From Cryptomeria japonica (lineage: Eukaryota > Streptophyta > Pinopsida > Cupressales > Cupressaceae), in assembly GCF_030272615.1 (NCBI RefSeq), contig NC_081405.1:607463677-607527676 (forward strand): a stretch of 64,000 bases of DNA, in the 5' to 3' direction. A program made the position numbers and the translations under genes. The notes beneath the pieces are model-generated. The model was given only the letters and a program-made list of their open reading frames with translations. It was not told the DNA's origin and searched no databases. Shown one piece after another: positions 22,190 through 34,533 of the stretch; the first letter of the stretch is position 1; the number at the start of each line of letters is the position of its first letter.

Positions 22190-22859
22190 CGCTCCTTACT
22201 GCCTCATTCGCAGCCTAGTCAGCACACCTATTGGCCTCTTTGTAATCATAGGAAATGTGGCAATTATCAAACCCCTCAAGCAACTCCCTGACATAATTAA
22301 TGATGTTTTTTAATCATCCACGAGGGCTGGTGTTTACCAAGGAGGCAATTAATAATGTTTTAGAGTCACCTTCCAACCATAAAACTTTGACACCCAAGTT
22401 ATAAGCTAATTTAATAGTTTTGAGGGTGCCCATAGCTTCAACTAGATGATTAGTCTGTATCCCTAAGGGAAAGGCAACCATCCCAACACAAAATCCAATA
22501 GCATTCTGGATAACTCCACCACAACCATCAATCCCTGGGTTGCCTTTACCATCACCATCAATGTTATCCTTAAACCAATCATTAGGGGGAAAAGACCAAC
22601 TACACATACTTCTTTTGATTTGGTTGATATTGGTGCCCATGTAGGCTAGGATATTCCAGCTCTTGAGAACATCAAAGTCCTCATTATTATAGTAATGCTC
22701 TCCCATATCCATCACATTCTCAACACAATTATATTTTATCTTGGTCCACACCACTTTAGAGGTGTTAATATCATTCTTGAAGATTATGTTATTTCTCTCA
22801 TTCCATATACCCCAAAGGATATGAGAGAAGGAAAAATTCCATAAATTTCTTATGGTCAA
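22190..22859 (-). pseudogene. LINE: RNase H domain
   Basis: Begins 'FSHILWGIWNERNNIIFKND' (22800-22830). The RNase H core 'WFKDNIDGDGKGNPGIDGCG' starts near 22580, with the first Asp in 'NIDG', Glu in 'LVEAMGTLKTIKLA' and Asp in 'LEGDSKT'. A frameshift follows near 22314, and the last block 'ISYDYKEANRCAD' (near 22240-22200) supplies the final Asp. All four acidic positions of the family appear present, although the frame is broken. Confidence 0.85.
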
Positions 22860-22863
22860 ATTA

Positions 22864-23405
22864 TTAGTAGTGTAGTGTCAGCTTCTGAAACAGTCTTGAA
22901 CCCAAGATAGGAAGGACAAAAGGATAGTGTATAAAAATATGGTTCACTGATTCCTCATCATTGAGACAACAATAGCATCTGTTGGGGATGCATAAACCCC
23001 TCTTTCTCAAATTATTAGTAGTTAGAATCTTATTTTGCAAAAGAATGCACAAAAAGATATTGATTTTAGGAGTCAAACATGGATACCAAGCCTTATCCCA
23101 GCAAGGAGTAGGGTCTTGGGACTGAGCCAACATAAAGGCAAGAGACAAAATATAATAAATCCCTAAAGAGGTCTCTCTCCACACCATGTGGTTTTCCCTT
23201 CTAGTATTTAATATTGCATGGTTGATCATTAAGTTTACCTTCTTTAGGTTGGGATCAATAGAGGTGAGGTACACCCACTTTTGATCTTTCCAGTAATCAA
23301 CCACTTTAGCACCAAACTTCTCCTTACAATTCTGGATAAGCATCTAAGAGGCACACTTATTAAGAGGGTCTCCTCCAATCCAAGCATCATCCCAGAAGTT
23401 CACCT
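22864..23405 (-). pseudogene. LINE: RT C-terminus and zinc-binding region
   Basis: Frame 'VNFWDDAWIGGDPLNKCAS', one stop, then 160 open codons with 'PCWDKAWYPCLTPKINIFL', 'ILTTNNLRKRGLCIPNRCYC' and 'CLNDEESVNHIFIHYPF', the Cys/His-rich region that follows RT in plant LINEs (zf-RVT). It ends in a stop, with a frameshift into RNase H. Confidence 0.85.
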
Positions 23406-23447
23406 TTCTGCTTAGATAACACTATTCCAAATAAAAGAGCCACTTGT

Positions 23448-24855
23448 TATTTAATTAGAGGCAAGGAAATATTCCATGATGAGAACCTCTCCTAGGACCC
23501 CTCAACATAATGCAGTTGTAGAAAGAATGAATAGAACAATTCAAGTGATGGCAAGAAGAATGTTGTAATATTATAATCTTCTTGATGTAAATTGAAAATA
23601 TGTAGTCCATACATCTATCTATATTCTTAATAGAGTGAAGTTGAGAGACAACAACTCTAAAACCCCTTATGAGATATGCTATGAAAGGACTGCTACATCT
23701 ATGCATTCTAGAAATTTTGGTATAAAATACTACATTGAAAAAGATGAATAATACCCAGGAAAGTTTGAATCAAGATATGATGAAAGAATATTTAGTAGAT
23801 GCTCAAGTAAAATCAAGGCCTATAGATGCTACAAAAAGAGACTCGAAAAGATGGTTGAAAGCACAAATGTTAAAGTCAATGAATATTAGAGTCAAATTAG
23901 AAAATAACCTAAGGAATATGGACAAAAATATCCTCTTAACATAGAAGGAGAAGAAGAAGTGATACAAGATTCAATGAAAACAAAATTAGAGAGAGCTCCT
24001 CGAACTTCATTCAAATATGTTCAGAGGAACCACTCATAAGATTAGATCATCAGTGAAAAGAATAAAGGTGTGTAGACAATGAGAAGACTTGCAAACTAAA
24101 GTGAGAAAGAGAATATTTTTCTCCTTTCAAATATTTATCCCAAGAGTGTTGTTAATGCTAGAAAAGATGAAGGATGTTTGCAAATAATGGAAGAAGAGGT
24201 AAATTAGATTCAAAAGAATTAAACATGGGAATTAGTCTCTAGACCAATATATAAGAATACCATACAAATAAAGAGGGTGTTCTAGAATAAGATGAATGAT
24301 GAAGGAGAAATGACTTGGAGTAACACAAGATTAGTTCGTAGAGGATAAATTAATAGGTGGAAGGAATTGATTTCAAGGAGATGTTTGCTCCAATAGCTAG
24401 GATGGATGTAATCAAAATGTTTCTTGCCTTTACATCTCATAATAACTTCAAGGTTTATTATATTGATGTCAAATTGTCTTTAGTGAATGGTGATTTAGAT
24501 GAAGATATGTACATAGATAGACTTGGACGATTTCATTTATCAAAGGATCTATACATCGTGTGCATACTTAAATTAGCATTGAATGGAGTCAAGAAAGTCA
24601 CTACAGAATTGGTATACAAGGTTGGATGAGTACTTTAGTAAATTTTCAATAAAGGTGCCATTAATAGAAATCTTTACATTAGGGTTGATAAGGTAAATTT
24701 TCTTATAGATTTTGTATATGGAGATCATATTAGATTAGCTTTGGTAGAGATGATGCTATACATATGATGTTTGTAGAGGAGGTGAAGAAATAATTTCATA
24801 TGTCTATGATTGGTGAGTTTTCTTACTTCCTTGGTCTTCAGATTTCTTAGCTAGA
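23448..24855 (+). pseudogene. Copia retrotransposon, 3' part: integrase end and reverse transcriptase
   Basis: Resumes with 'PRTPQHNAVVERMNRTIQVM' at about 23488-23550, carrying the third catalytic residue of the DDE integrase (Glu in 'VVERMN'). Relics of the linker follow, then RT from 24350: 'GIDFKEMFAPIARMDVIKMF', 'VYYIDVKLSLVNGDLDEDMY' and, near 24800-24850, 'SMIGEFSYFLGLQIS'. Stops and frameshifts throughout; the element ends at about 24855 without RNase H or a 3' LTR. Confidence 0.85.
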
Positions 24856-26949
24856 TTATGGTATCTGATGCACTACAAAAATGATTGTTAGAAACACAAG
24901 ATTAAAATGTTAGTGTTGTTAGTATCAATAAAAAATGAAATAGAAATGAAACTACAATCCTGAGAATGCATATCAAGAGAGATATTAAACAGATTATATA
25001 AAGCATACAAAAATGGAAGAAAGACACTAAACCCTCCCAAATGCTCTCCAAAATGGTCATAGTTGCTCCTCCCTTTTAGATATAATAATCCCATGTGAAA
25101 TATATATCCTCTACACATACAATCAAGAGATCAGTCCAGACAATGATAACAAATCTAAATAGAATAAGAGCTGAAAGCATCCAATCAATAAAGCCAACAA
25201 TATCAGCAAAAACTTAATATCACCAAATGGAAATCAAGATGTCAATCAAGTAATCAAGCAACCGTATTACGTCAAATGTACCAAAGAGAAGATTGTAACT
25301 AGTACATATCCATCTGAAGCTAGTAATCAAGAATCAAGGTCAACTAATATACCATTTCTTTAGACATAGCCAAACAACTCTATGAAATATATTTACTTGT
25401 GGTAATCACATGAGCAATCAAGAGACCTGTTAACTAATAATGACATCTGTATCATTGGATAGAAAATCCATTAAGTTGACCCACTGTCAATAACTTCATG
25501 AGTTACTAATATCCTCATGTACCAAACATAGTCAAGTACCAAGGAAAAACACTAGAAGAACTATTGTTATCACTCTTACATCAAAATTGGACACCACTGC
25601 AAGGTCATCAAACAAGAATACACCAAGTATTATAACTCTGTATATAGACTTTCGTCGATGTCACTTTTATTGTTACTATACCCACTGAAATATAATGCCT
25701 TGAAGCATGTCACTATTAGAGATAATATTTTGTACCTATAGCAGATATGGTACAAGAAAAAGTTAATAGAAATCACAAGCTAAGTCAACAAAGTGTGGTG
25801 TTCAAACTGTTCCTTATGCATGTTTTCTAACATTCTCTGCATGCACATTTTCTCATCCAACAAAAACAAACTGTAAGTTAAAATTTATTGTCCAAGTTCT
25901 AGTATCACTATGAAATAGGTATAAAAGTTCCCTAATATTCAACTCTTTCCTAAATGTGCTTGGGTCTTTCAATATCATCAACTTGCTTAACTTGTTGTAC
26001 AACACCATGGTTATCTTGTTCGCAAGATTTTATTAAGCATCTTAACCATCTGACATGAAGGACACTTTATTATAAATCCATTAATTTCTTACTCAAGAGC
26101 CCAGGACTATATCGTTGAACTTGATTATGGAATTCCATCAAGCATCAACTTCAAAATAAAAATGAGAAAGACTCATTACAATACATTGTCCTTAAGTAAA
26201 AGACAAAATCACTATCATCCAAATTCATTGTCTTCATGCAAAGTTACACCTATATTTGTTTTTGAAACCACTTTCACTGCTAAAACATAAAGAGCATTTG
26301 TGGATATCATGAGATTAAGAAATGTAACAATACCACAATGCAAGATCCACTTTCAAAACATTCATTCTCAATGACAACTTTAACACACACACACACACAC
26401 ACACACATATATCCAGATCCATAGTTTATGACAAAACTCCAATTTAACGTGTGAAAAAAAAATTCCTATCATGATGAAGAATATGTTGTCCAAGCAAGAA
26501 CATAACTCTTAAAGTAGTCACTGTTGGTCTTTACCATTATTATAAAATAGAAAAGAATTTCTAGATTCCACATCATACCAATCACTGATGGCGATATTGA
26601 TGAAACATAAGCTTCACATTGCAACTAGATCTATCTTCATTATCGACTACTTGCAATTAGCATATTTAGATCATTAGATCATTGCAGTTATCATCCACAA
26701 GCCATTGTTCTCTCAAAACATTCTGTCCAAACAAAATTTCTACAAACCATTATTCTTGCGTACTGCCTCAATTGAGAGAACAAATTATTGAAAGCACAAA
26801 TTCGATCATCAAAACAAAATTAGAAAGATACCAAACTATTTTAATTGACCCATGAGGTAAATAGACTACATCAAACATCTTGGGGAACCTTAGAAAATTA
26901 AACATTAGATAATCCCCCCTAAGAACATGCAACCACTTAAAGACTAAGA
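24856..26949. other. No gene; AT-rich DNA, probably decayed Copia interior
   Basis: About 2.1 kb without a supported frame on either strand. It lies downstream (minus strand) of a Copia gag, so it may be eroded pol or LTR sequence, but I could match no motif. A dinucleotide (AC) run lies at 26382-26406. Confidence 0.5.
26382..26406. repeat. (AC)n microsatellite
   Basis: About twelve AC units followed by ATATAT. Confidence 0.9.
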
Positions 26950-27049
26950 GAGAATCCTTGTGTATCATGCACAAAATTAATTTCTTCCTTCTCCTTTCCA
27001 TTATTTATTCTCCAAACCCATAGAAATCCATTTACCTGATGATTTCTTC

Positions 27050-28482
27050 TTCCAAAAACTTACTTTATGATTAAATCCATGAAACGTATAGCAAACAACT
27101 GCAGATTTGCATTCTCCTATACCATCTTTTAGAGACAATTTATCATAATTTCTTGCAATATGGCCTCATTGGTTACATTTAAAGCATGTGATATTATCAT
27201 AGTTATTTTTCTAATCATTCTTCTTCATGTTAACCCAACATTTAGAATCTCTATGACCATACTCAAAACAAGAATAGTAATAGCCCATAAAAGAACAATT
27301 ATACCTCATCAATCTACCTTGCCAAGAAGAAGCAAAACTTAGACATCTGTTTGTTCTAATTCTTCCTCCCCTGTTGATGTTCTCATGTTGTTTTCTTCTT
27401 GCAATTTCCAGATCAGAAGCATGAAAATTCAAATTCACCTTAGTTCTAGGGGTTTTCATAACCTTAGAGCATTGTCCTTCCTGTAATCCTAGACCACCTT
27501 TGTCATTTGGAGCTTTTTGTGTATTAATGATCTTATCTAGAGGCACAAATCTTTTCTCGTTAATATTTTCACCCGTTAGCTATTTTGAAACTTTATCTAA
27601 GTTCCTTATAGAAACCACTTCCCATTCGAGTCTCTCTATATGTTGTTCTTTTACCTTAAGGTGGTTCTTGATTTATTCCTCTATCTTTCTAGCTTCATCC
27701 ACTTGTATCTTTTCTTCTACAAATTCTAAACAAATATTTTCCCCGATATCTTTTTCTTGTTGAAGTTGTCTATTAAAATTATGGTTCTCTCTTATAAGTT
27801 GTTTAATCATATCAAAAGCATTTAGGAGCTCATTTTCAAAATCAACCTTACTTCCTTGGTCATGATCAACATATTCCTGCTCAGATTTATCATTCCCTAT
27901 GAAAAATCGTTTACCAATTTCTTGATCAATTGTATGTTCAATAATAGTTTCTTTGGACTCAGTTTGACTCTTTTCAGAACTGTGAAAATTAATGCCTTCT
28001 TCACTATCAGATGTTGCACAACTAGTTTCAGTTTTCAAAGACATTTTTTCTTGTGAGTCACCATTCAGATTTAATTCAACTAGTTTGTTCCAAACTTCTT
28101 TTCCATTGCTGCAATGGATGACTTTTGGAATGATATCATTTGACTGACTATTAAAAATAACATTTAAAGCCTTAGCATTGTTTTTAAGAGCTTTCTTCTC
28201 CTTAAGTGTGAGAGGAGATGTTATAGATACATTGTAACTACTTTCTACTATTGCCCACACATAAAATCCTAAAGAAGATAAATATTTCTCCATCTCATGT
28301 TTTCACAAACCAAAATTTGTTTCTTCAAGATGAAGAATTCCAGGATTAGGATATTTAATCATTTCAGAGTTATTAGATATGTTATCAACTTCATTATTTC
28401 TCATATTAGATTCATGCAAAAAAATTTGATTACAATTTTGCTGCGGACTTCTTTTTCCCCTATTCCTTCTACTATTTTCCAT
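27050..28482 (-). pseudogene. gag: Copia gag polyprotein with zinc knuckles
   Basis: One frame runs about 475 codons from 'MENSRRNRGKRSPQQN' with only a handful of stops (28303, 27670, 27580, 27210). The N-terminal part includes 'MEKYLSSLGFYVWAIVE' (28293) and 'NGKEVWNKLVELN', the wording of the Copia gag domain (UBN2 type). The middle (27673-27850) is Glu/Lys-rich and probably coiled coil. Zinc knuckles: 'CFEYGHRDSKC' (about 27240-27270, incomplete) and 'CFKCNQ*GHIARNY' (about 27150-27190). It is less decayed than the other Copia element here. Confidence 0.8.
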
Positions 28483-28562
28483 ATAACCAAAACACCAAAA
28501 AAAACAAGAGACTTCCAAAACCAAAATCAATCCTAGGTATGAAACCTTATGCAGGACCCTAT

Positions 28563-28574
28563 GCTCTGATACCA
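28563..28574 (-). other. Primer-binding site (tRNA-Met)
   Basis: Minus strand TGGTATCAGAGC, an exact match to the usual plant PBS, two bases from the LTR end. Confidence 0.9.
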
Positions 28575-28576
28575 CT

Positions 28577-30428
28577 TGTTGGAAGAGGAATCACTCTTAG
28601 AGGGGGGGATGAATCAGAGTGAAGTGAATTTAAACTTTAAATGCACAAATTCAAACTCTAAGACAATCATTAGACATTTAACATAATGTAGGGATTTAAT
28701 TAACTTTGAATCAATATGATCTTTGAATGCAAGTGAAACTTTTAAAATAACATCAAACTCATAACAACTTTCACAAATCATAACTTTTCAAAAATTTTGA
28801 TAATGTGAAGGAATCATATGTGAAGAACATAACAAACAGATTTACAGAATGGAAAATTTGCAATCTTAAAATATGATAGATTTGACCACATGAAGAATGA
28901 ACATATTTTGAACATATTTAAAGTATCAGAGCATTAACTGAAAGATCACATGAATAAGTAACAAAATGAAAGACATATGACATTACATATCACATATATT
29001 TCTTGAGTGGAAAAACCCTCATGGGGTATAAAAAAAAACTCAAAACTATCTCTTTATTTAATCTCAAAACATCAACTGTTTACAATGGTTGAGTCCAACT
29101 CAACACCTAGCTTCAACTTTCTATAATGGTGGAGTCCAACTCAACACCTTAACATCATAGTAATCAATAATTCAACCAACACTGTACACTCCAAAGGTCT
29201 TGTAATTGTGATGATTTGTGCAATCACAACATCTGAGTAGTATATAGTTAAAAGATATGCATTACAGTCCCTCAATTCTGAATAAATGATATTTCAAAAA
29301 ATTTCAAATATGTTAAACCATCTTTCTCAAAGAACTGTTGTTTTATATTCTTTTTCAATCTCTTTATATTTAACACTAATAACTTTCTAAAAAAAAAAAT
29401 CTTGTTCAACCACACTACACATACCCTAGTTAACTAGGGTTTTCATGATTTGAAAACAAAGGACCGTTACATGAATAAGAAACAATCCGAGTTTAGAATC
29501 TCATACAAGCTAGGGTTTTTAAACTAGGGTTATCAAAATAAAACCACACATTATTCTTTATCAATTGTAATATTCCCCTTTCATTTTCAAAAATAAGTAA
29601 GTGAAAAAATGATCCATTTTTTTTTAAAACTATAACTTCTTTGAAAATAAGCGTAGTCTTTCAAGATTAGTTGAACACTAACCAACACTAGTCTTTTAGT
29701 AATATTTTTTGGTTCTTTTCCTTGTTCGCGTTTGCTTTTCATCTTGCAAATTCACATTCAAATCAAAACACAAATAATGTAAAACGGTTACCTCAATCAT
29801 GGCAGTTCAAAGTGGGAAACCAATCCCATGAAAATCTCAGTTACCTCCGCTTTCAGCTCAAAACAAGTCTATAAACAAATTCGCCATCCATCAAAGTCAA
29901 ACATTTTTGAAACTCACAATAGTATTTTAGCTAGAACATATTGAGTCTGAACTTGTGTATACATCATGGTGGCTAGGGTTTGGGCTTGCCTTTGAACCAA
30001 AAGATAAAACATAGTTTGTCTGCCCTATTCCTTTCAAAAATCTTCAAAATACTTTGCAAAGTATAATAGTCATTTGAAATCTGGCTAGACAAGACACAAA
30101 TACATTTTTACTGCATAAAAATGCCACATCACCAATTTTATGTGAGGTAACTTTTTGTTGTAGAAAGGACACAAAATGTTTACTTTGCATGAGAGTCTAA
30201 GTTTCCTTTTTTCCCGATATAAAATTGTTTATCAAAACACATTATCATTTCAAGTCTAGAAATTAAACCATGTGAATGATTGATAAAAATGATGTGCCCA
30301 ATTGAATAGTAAAATATGCATTCCAACTCAGACTTGTAGTTAACTGTCATGTGTTCAATGCTGCAAAGTACCATATAAAGAGTGGAGCCTGCAAAGTATA
30401 ACCACAATTCCACGGTTTAGTTTTTCAA

Positions 30429-30460
<32 letters not shown>

Positions 30461-30901
30461 CGATGAGATAATGTAAACCATTAGTGACAAAAGGACCAAT
30501 TAATATATGTATATATGCCAACGTCCCAAATATTAATTTGACTTTTCAAGTCAAATGTGAATGTGCTAAGTATTATTTCAAATTCAAAGCACCTGAATAT
30601 GAAATATCAACTGTATATGCCTGAACAAAATCAACAAAGATCATGCTTAACTTTCATCAAGATCAAAACAACATATATATCACTTGAAAGAATAATGCAC
30701 CCTTGTGAATGAATATGCCTCATGTCTGCACAGGAAGCTAAGAGATCAGTACCAAAAAACCTGGATAAAAACCAACATCAAAATACAAGTACTAAACAAT
30801 ATACTTAATACCAAAACTGAGTATTCCAAACAAATAACCAAGATGCCAAGCCAACCCATCTATTTTGACATCAAGGAAAAATCATAAACAAGAAGTCAAC
30901 A
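28577..30901 (-). repeat. 5' LTR of the Copia-like element
   Basis: The inner end next to the PBS is TGTTGGAAGAGG on the plus strand; the outer end is 'gaagtcaaca' at 30901, giving TGTTG...CAACA ends on the minus strand. The TATA-like 'ggggtataaaaa' (29017) is on the other strand. The outer boundary is inferred from the inverted end and from the start of R1. Confidence 0.65.
30431..30461. repeat. (AT)n microsatellite
   Basis: About fifteen AT units inside the LTR. Confidence 0.9.
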
Positions 30902-33364
30902 AAGACTTGTGGAGGTGGCATGGCAAAGGAGTCCTCGGATGTAGACGAAGACGGTGAGATTGATGGAGATCACCTAGGCTTGAGGACATTTTCCCTTTTT
31001 GTTGTTTAGTCCCTATTTTTGCCTATCTTGATGGTGTCGGGTGCCAGATTTTCCCACCTCTTGCTTGCTTGGTCTTTAGTTTGTGTTTCTCTTGAGGGTT
31101 GTTCCCGAGGTGTTGATGTTTTTGGGCCATTTGTTTTTGGTGAAATGTTTTTCTTTCTTCTCAGACTTCTTTTGGGCTCTTTTTTAAGGTATAGTGTGGG
31201 CTAAAGGCTTTGTAATCCATCTTTGTTTGAGGTCTTTGGGGGTTCTACCCCTCTTGCAGCGCGAGATTGGTTTTTTTAATGTATTGATCTTTAGAGGCTT
31301 CTTTTGTTACTGGAGGTTTGTTCTTATCATTGAGGTGGTTGTATAGTGGCTCGTTTATTCTTTGTCTCCCCTAGTGTTTTTTTGAGATTTATGTTTATGT
31401 GAGAGAGGTTTTTAGGTTGGGGGTATTATTTAAAATTTTTTAGGTTTGATATTTTTGTGTTGATGGTGTCTTCTTTTCATTTCTTTCACATTTCAATTCT
31501 TTGGTCAACCTTTATTGAGGTTTCAGTTGTCCTTCTACTTTTTGTGTATGCGGCCTTGACCTTTTTTCTTCAGTTTTAACTTCCTTGGTCTTCTTCGGTC
31601 TTTCCTATGGAGATGGACCTGTCTTCTATTGAATTGGAGATGGTTGTGGTTGGAAATGACAAGAGGGGTTATGGTTGGGTTGATGATGCCTTGTTTCTTG
31701 GTTGCAAGGGAGCTATTGATGCCCTCTCTTTTGAATTCCATCCTTTCTCTCCTATTAAGTTGAAGTTCTTGATGGGTAAGGTTGGCTTTGTGTTTTTTTT
31801 GGGACCAACACTTTAATACACATTATGTGGTAGGATTGATGATGATTTTGAAGGTTATGAAAATATTTTATAACCAATGTGTGGCTTTTGATTTGGCCAT
31901 TTCCTTTTTACATTTTTCTTTGATTGGGTTTACCCCTCCACTTTACTCTATAAATAATATCATTTTGTTTCTTTGCTTATAATTTTTTGATGGTTTAAAG
32001 TGTTGATGGAAGGATTTCTAGTAAAAATCTTATTATAGGGCTATATGGCCCCTATTTGAGTTCTTGCATTAAATGAATCCACCTTCAATATTGGTGAGGT
32101 AACATTGACATCATTAGATTTCTTGATTGATGAATAGAAAAGAACTTGATATCTTAGATTGGTGCAAAAGTGTTCTAGATCTAAAACTCCTTGCTTATGT
32201 AGGCCTAATCCTTATCCTTTATATTCTATGATTATAGATTTTATTTGCAATGAGGTGTTATTTTAGAAGCAAGATAATGAACCATTGCGTGGTTAAAATA
32301 ATGAATGTTTTGTATCCTATCTTCTACTTAAAAAAAGTATACTTTAACAGAGATGGACAATCTTAGTTGATGAGTAGATGCGTTAGATGTGGACACGCAC
32401 ATAATATTAAATTTGTTTATTAATGGTAGGATCTTTCTCAAATATCCTATCATCTTATATTTTATGACCATAAATATGATCTTCATCAAAATATTAGACT
32501 AGGTTGAATGTCATGATCACAAATAGGATCCTAAATTTTTTTTATCTTGTTTCATATTGCTTTGGAATTTTGTCTTGGCATAGATCCAGTGGTTCATAAA
32601 ATGGGATATGAGCTTGGATAGGGATAGGATATTATTGAATGGACTTAAAATTTTGGCAATGAAATAATATATTATGTACAAGAAGCTCTTGAGTGAGATT
32701 AATAGGTGATGGAGTGCATGATGGTGAGAGATGTTTTGATTGTGTTAGATTAGTGTTGTGAAGGGAGGGAATATTTTTTTTTGCACATTAGAGCTTAAGA
32801 TCCTTTTTTATTAGTCCTAAAAAGAAATCCCAAAAGGTGAATTCATTGGATAGAATTTTTGATTGAGACAAATTAAATATCAATAATATAGATGAATGAA
32901 GGATTGCGATAGGATATGAAGGCTACAAGGATATCTTAATTTTGTGATCAGGATAAGGATTTTAGATATGTATGGGTGATAGGGATTAGGGATATGGTTT
33001 GGAATTAAAGAAGCCTTTGGGTGAAGGATTCTTCTCCCTTGTAAAAGGAAAAAGGATAGAGGACAACCAATAGGTAGTTATTTGAATAATAGTTAGAGTT
33101 AATATTTTCTTCAATTATTAAGTTATACCCAATGAAGTCATCCTTACCTTTTCTTAATGCATAGTCTAAGAATTTTTTTAAGGGAACATCAATGGATAAG
33201 CATTAAGGATTGATAGGGGAGTTTATGCTAGTTGGATAATATATTAGAGATGGGGATGAGGATTTGAGACATGAATTAGAGATGGGGATTCGAGATATGG
33301 ATTAAGGTTTTGGATTGAATAGTGATTTCTCTTGTAAAGGTTGTGATGAGGATGACCAATATAT
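30902..33364. repeat. Dispersed repeat R1, copy B (left part)
   Basis: Colinear with 47263-49460 from 'aaagacttgtggaggtgg' onward. The first 1.1 kb is T/G-rich on the plus strand, like a LINE 3' UTR. It carries the conserved frame at 31607-31815; the rest is noncoding. It stops at the LTR retrotransposon (33365) and resumes at 40765. Confidence 0.85.
31607..31850 (+). other. Conserved short frame within R1 (copy B)
   Basis: 'MEMDLSSIELEMVVVGNDKR' and onward to 'FLMGKVGFVFF', then a frameshift into 'THYVVGLMMILKVMK'. The paralogue at 47967-48290 keeps the same frame: 'MKVDLSSIDVDMVVVGDENR'. I recognise no family. It may be a fragment of a mobile-element ORF. Confidence 0.35.
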
Positions 33365-34471
33365 TGTTGGCTTGATGATGATTGTAATGAATTCATCATA
33401 TACTGTCATTGATGAAACACATACACACACATATGTTCATATTGTCTACCGGTGTAACTTCATAGTTGTTTACACTTTAATCGGTATACTAGAGGTTTAT
33501 ATCTAACCAATACTTCGTAACAACCGGTATATGCATGGTAATAGCCAATGGTTATACATAACTCAACATCAACAAGGAGTATCAAGGCCAGCGAAGATTA
33601 TCACTGGAGTATCAAGGATAATGATTTATATGTTTAACTCCAACCGGTATTGATTGTTCCAACCGATATTTGCTAACTGTGTGATAAGTTATCACAAGTC
33701 GTGATGAGTTATCCTCACCAACAAGATTTGGCGGTATTTTTGTGATGAGTTATTATCACTTGACAAGATACACTGCACCTAGGTAATCATGTTTTGATTT
33801 CTTGAGGCCGACATGAAATCTAAATGTTTATTTATTGACATCACAATTAGTTTTTTTTAAATGAGCGAAAGTGATATGTTATGTGTGAAGGCAGAAGTGT
33901 TTAGTCACAAAGTATGTTGGTAAAGAGGAGTTAAGTGCACAAAACATAATCTATACAAGCAATTTTTTCTATCACTAGATCACATCACCTGTTGTTTTCT
34001 AACCATTGCAACAGTCAAATCCCCTAGCCAAGTAAACTCTAACAAGCTTCATTGTTCAAATCCTCTAACTAGGTGATCCATTAGTTTGGATTTAGAAATC
34101 CTCCACCGAGGTTACTCGTTACAGGGTACTACCTTTTACCGGGTATAGATTTTAACTAAGCTTTGGGATCTTTAATAGGATTCACTCCTAGCAGAGCATT
34201 TTTGTAGACCCTAACTGGTCAGTTATCTATTAGTATTATAGTTAACTTGTGAGTACTCTCACCGTGGTTTTTACCTATTGGGGTTTTCCACATATAAACA
34301 CTTTTTTTATGATGGATTTTTTACTTATTCTGGATGTTGTTATATAATTTCTGATTGCATGCATATTGTTTAACAAACTTGATAATTTTATCTACCAGTC
34401 AGTGTTTATAATAGCACTATTTTGGGTGTCACTGATTCACTCCCCCCTCTCAATGCTTTATAAGTCCATTA
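33365..34471 (+). repeat. 5' LTR
   Basis: 1107 bp from TGTTGGCTTGATGATG to 'aagtccatta'. Aligns end to end with 39651-40764 with scattered substitutions. Confidence 0.92.
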
Positions 34472-34473
34472 AT

Positions 34474-34486
34474 TGGTATCAGAGCC
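34474..34486 (+). other. Primer-binding site (tRNA-Met)
   Basis: TGGTATCAGAGCC, two bases inside the 5' LTR. Confidence 0.92.
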
Positions 34487-34533
34487 AAACTTCCTTAAAG
34501 GCTAATTGGTTGGAAGGAAACCCTAAAGCTACC

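Larger units (their letters stand above)
20078..23447 (-). mobile_element. 5'-truncated LINE with extra 3' ORF, nested in the Copia element
   Basis: Minus-strand non-LTR retrotransposon lying inside the Copia integrase. Reading from 23447 leftward: end of RT ('VNFWDDAWIGGDPL' near 23385-23405), zinc-binding region, RNase H, then an additional ORF region (about 21930-20267) and a 3' UTR ending near 20078. The 3' end (about 'gttttccattattcagaaa' on the minus strand) resembles that of the second copy at 51793. The endonuclease and most of RT are lost, the usual 5' truncation. I find no clear target-site duplication; around 40 Copia codons are missing at the junction, so the insertion came with a deletion or the site decayed. 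Confidence 0.85.
26950..30901 (-). mobile_element. Copia-like LTR retrotransposon (5' LTR and gag only)
   Basis: Minus-strand element made of a 2.3-kb LTR (28577-30901), a tRNA-Met primer-binding site (28563-28574) and a long gag frame (28482 to about 27050). No protease, integrase, RT or second LTR can be recognised to the left. The right edge abuts repeat R1 exactly where R1 begins in the 47-kb copy. Confidence 0.75.

Noticed and set aside
28303-28575. A gene starting at 28575
   Set aside because: That start lies in the primer-binding site; the gag frame more plausibly begins at the ATG at 28482.
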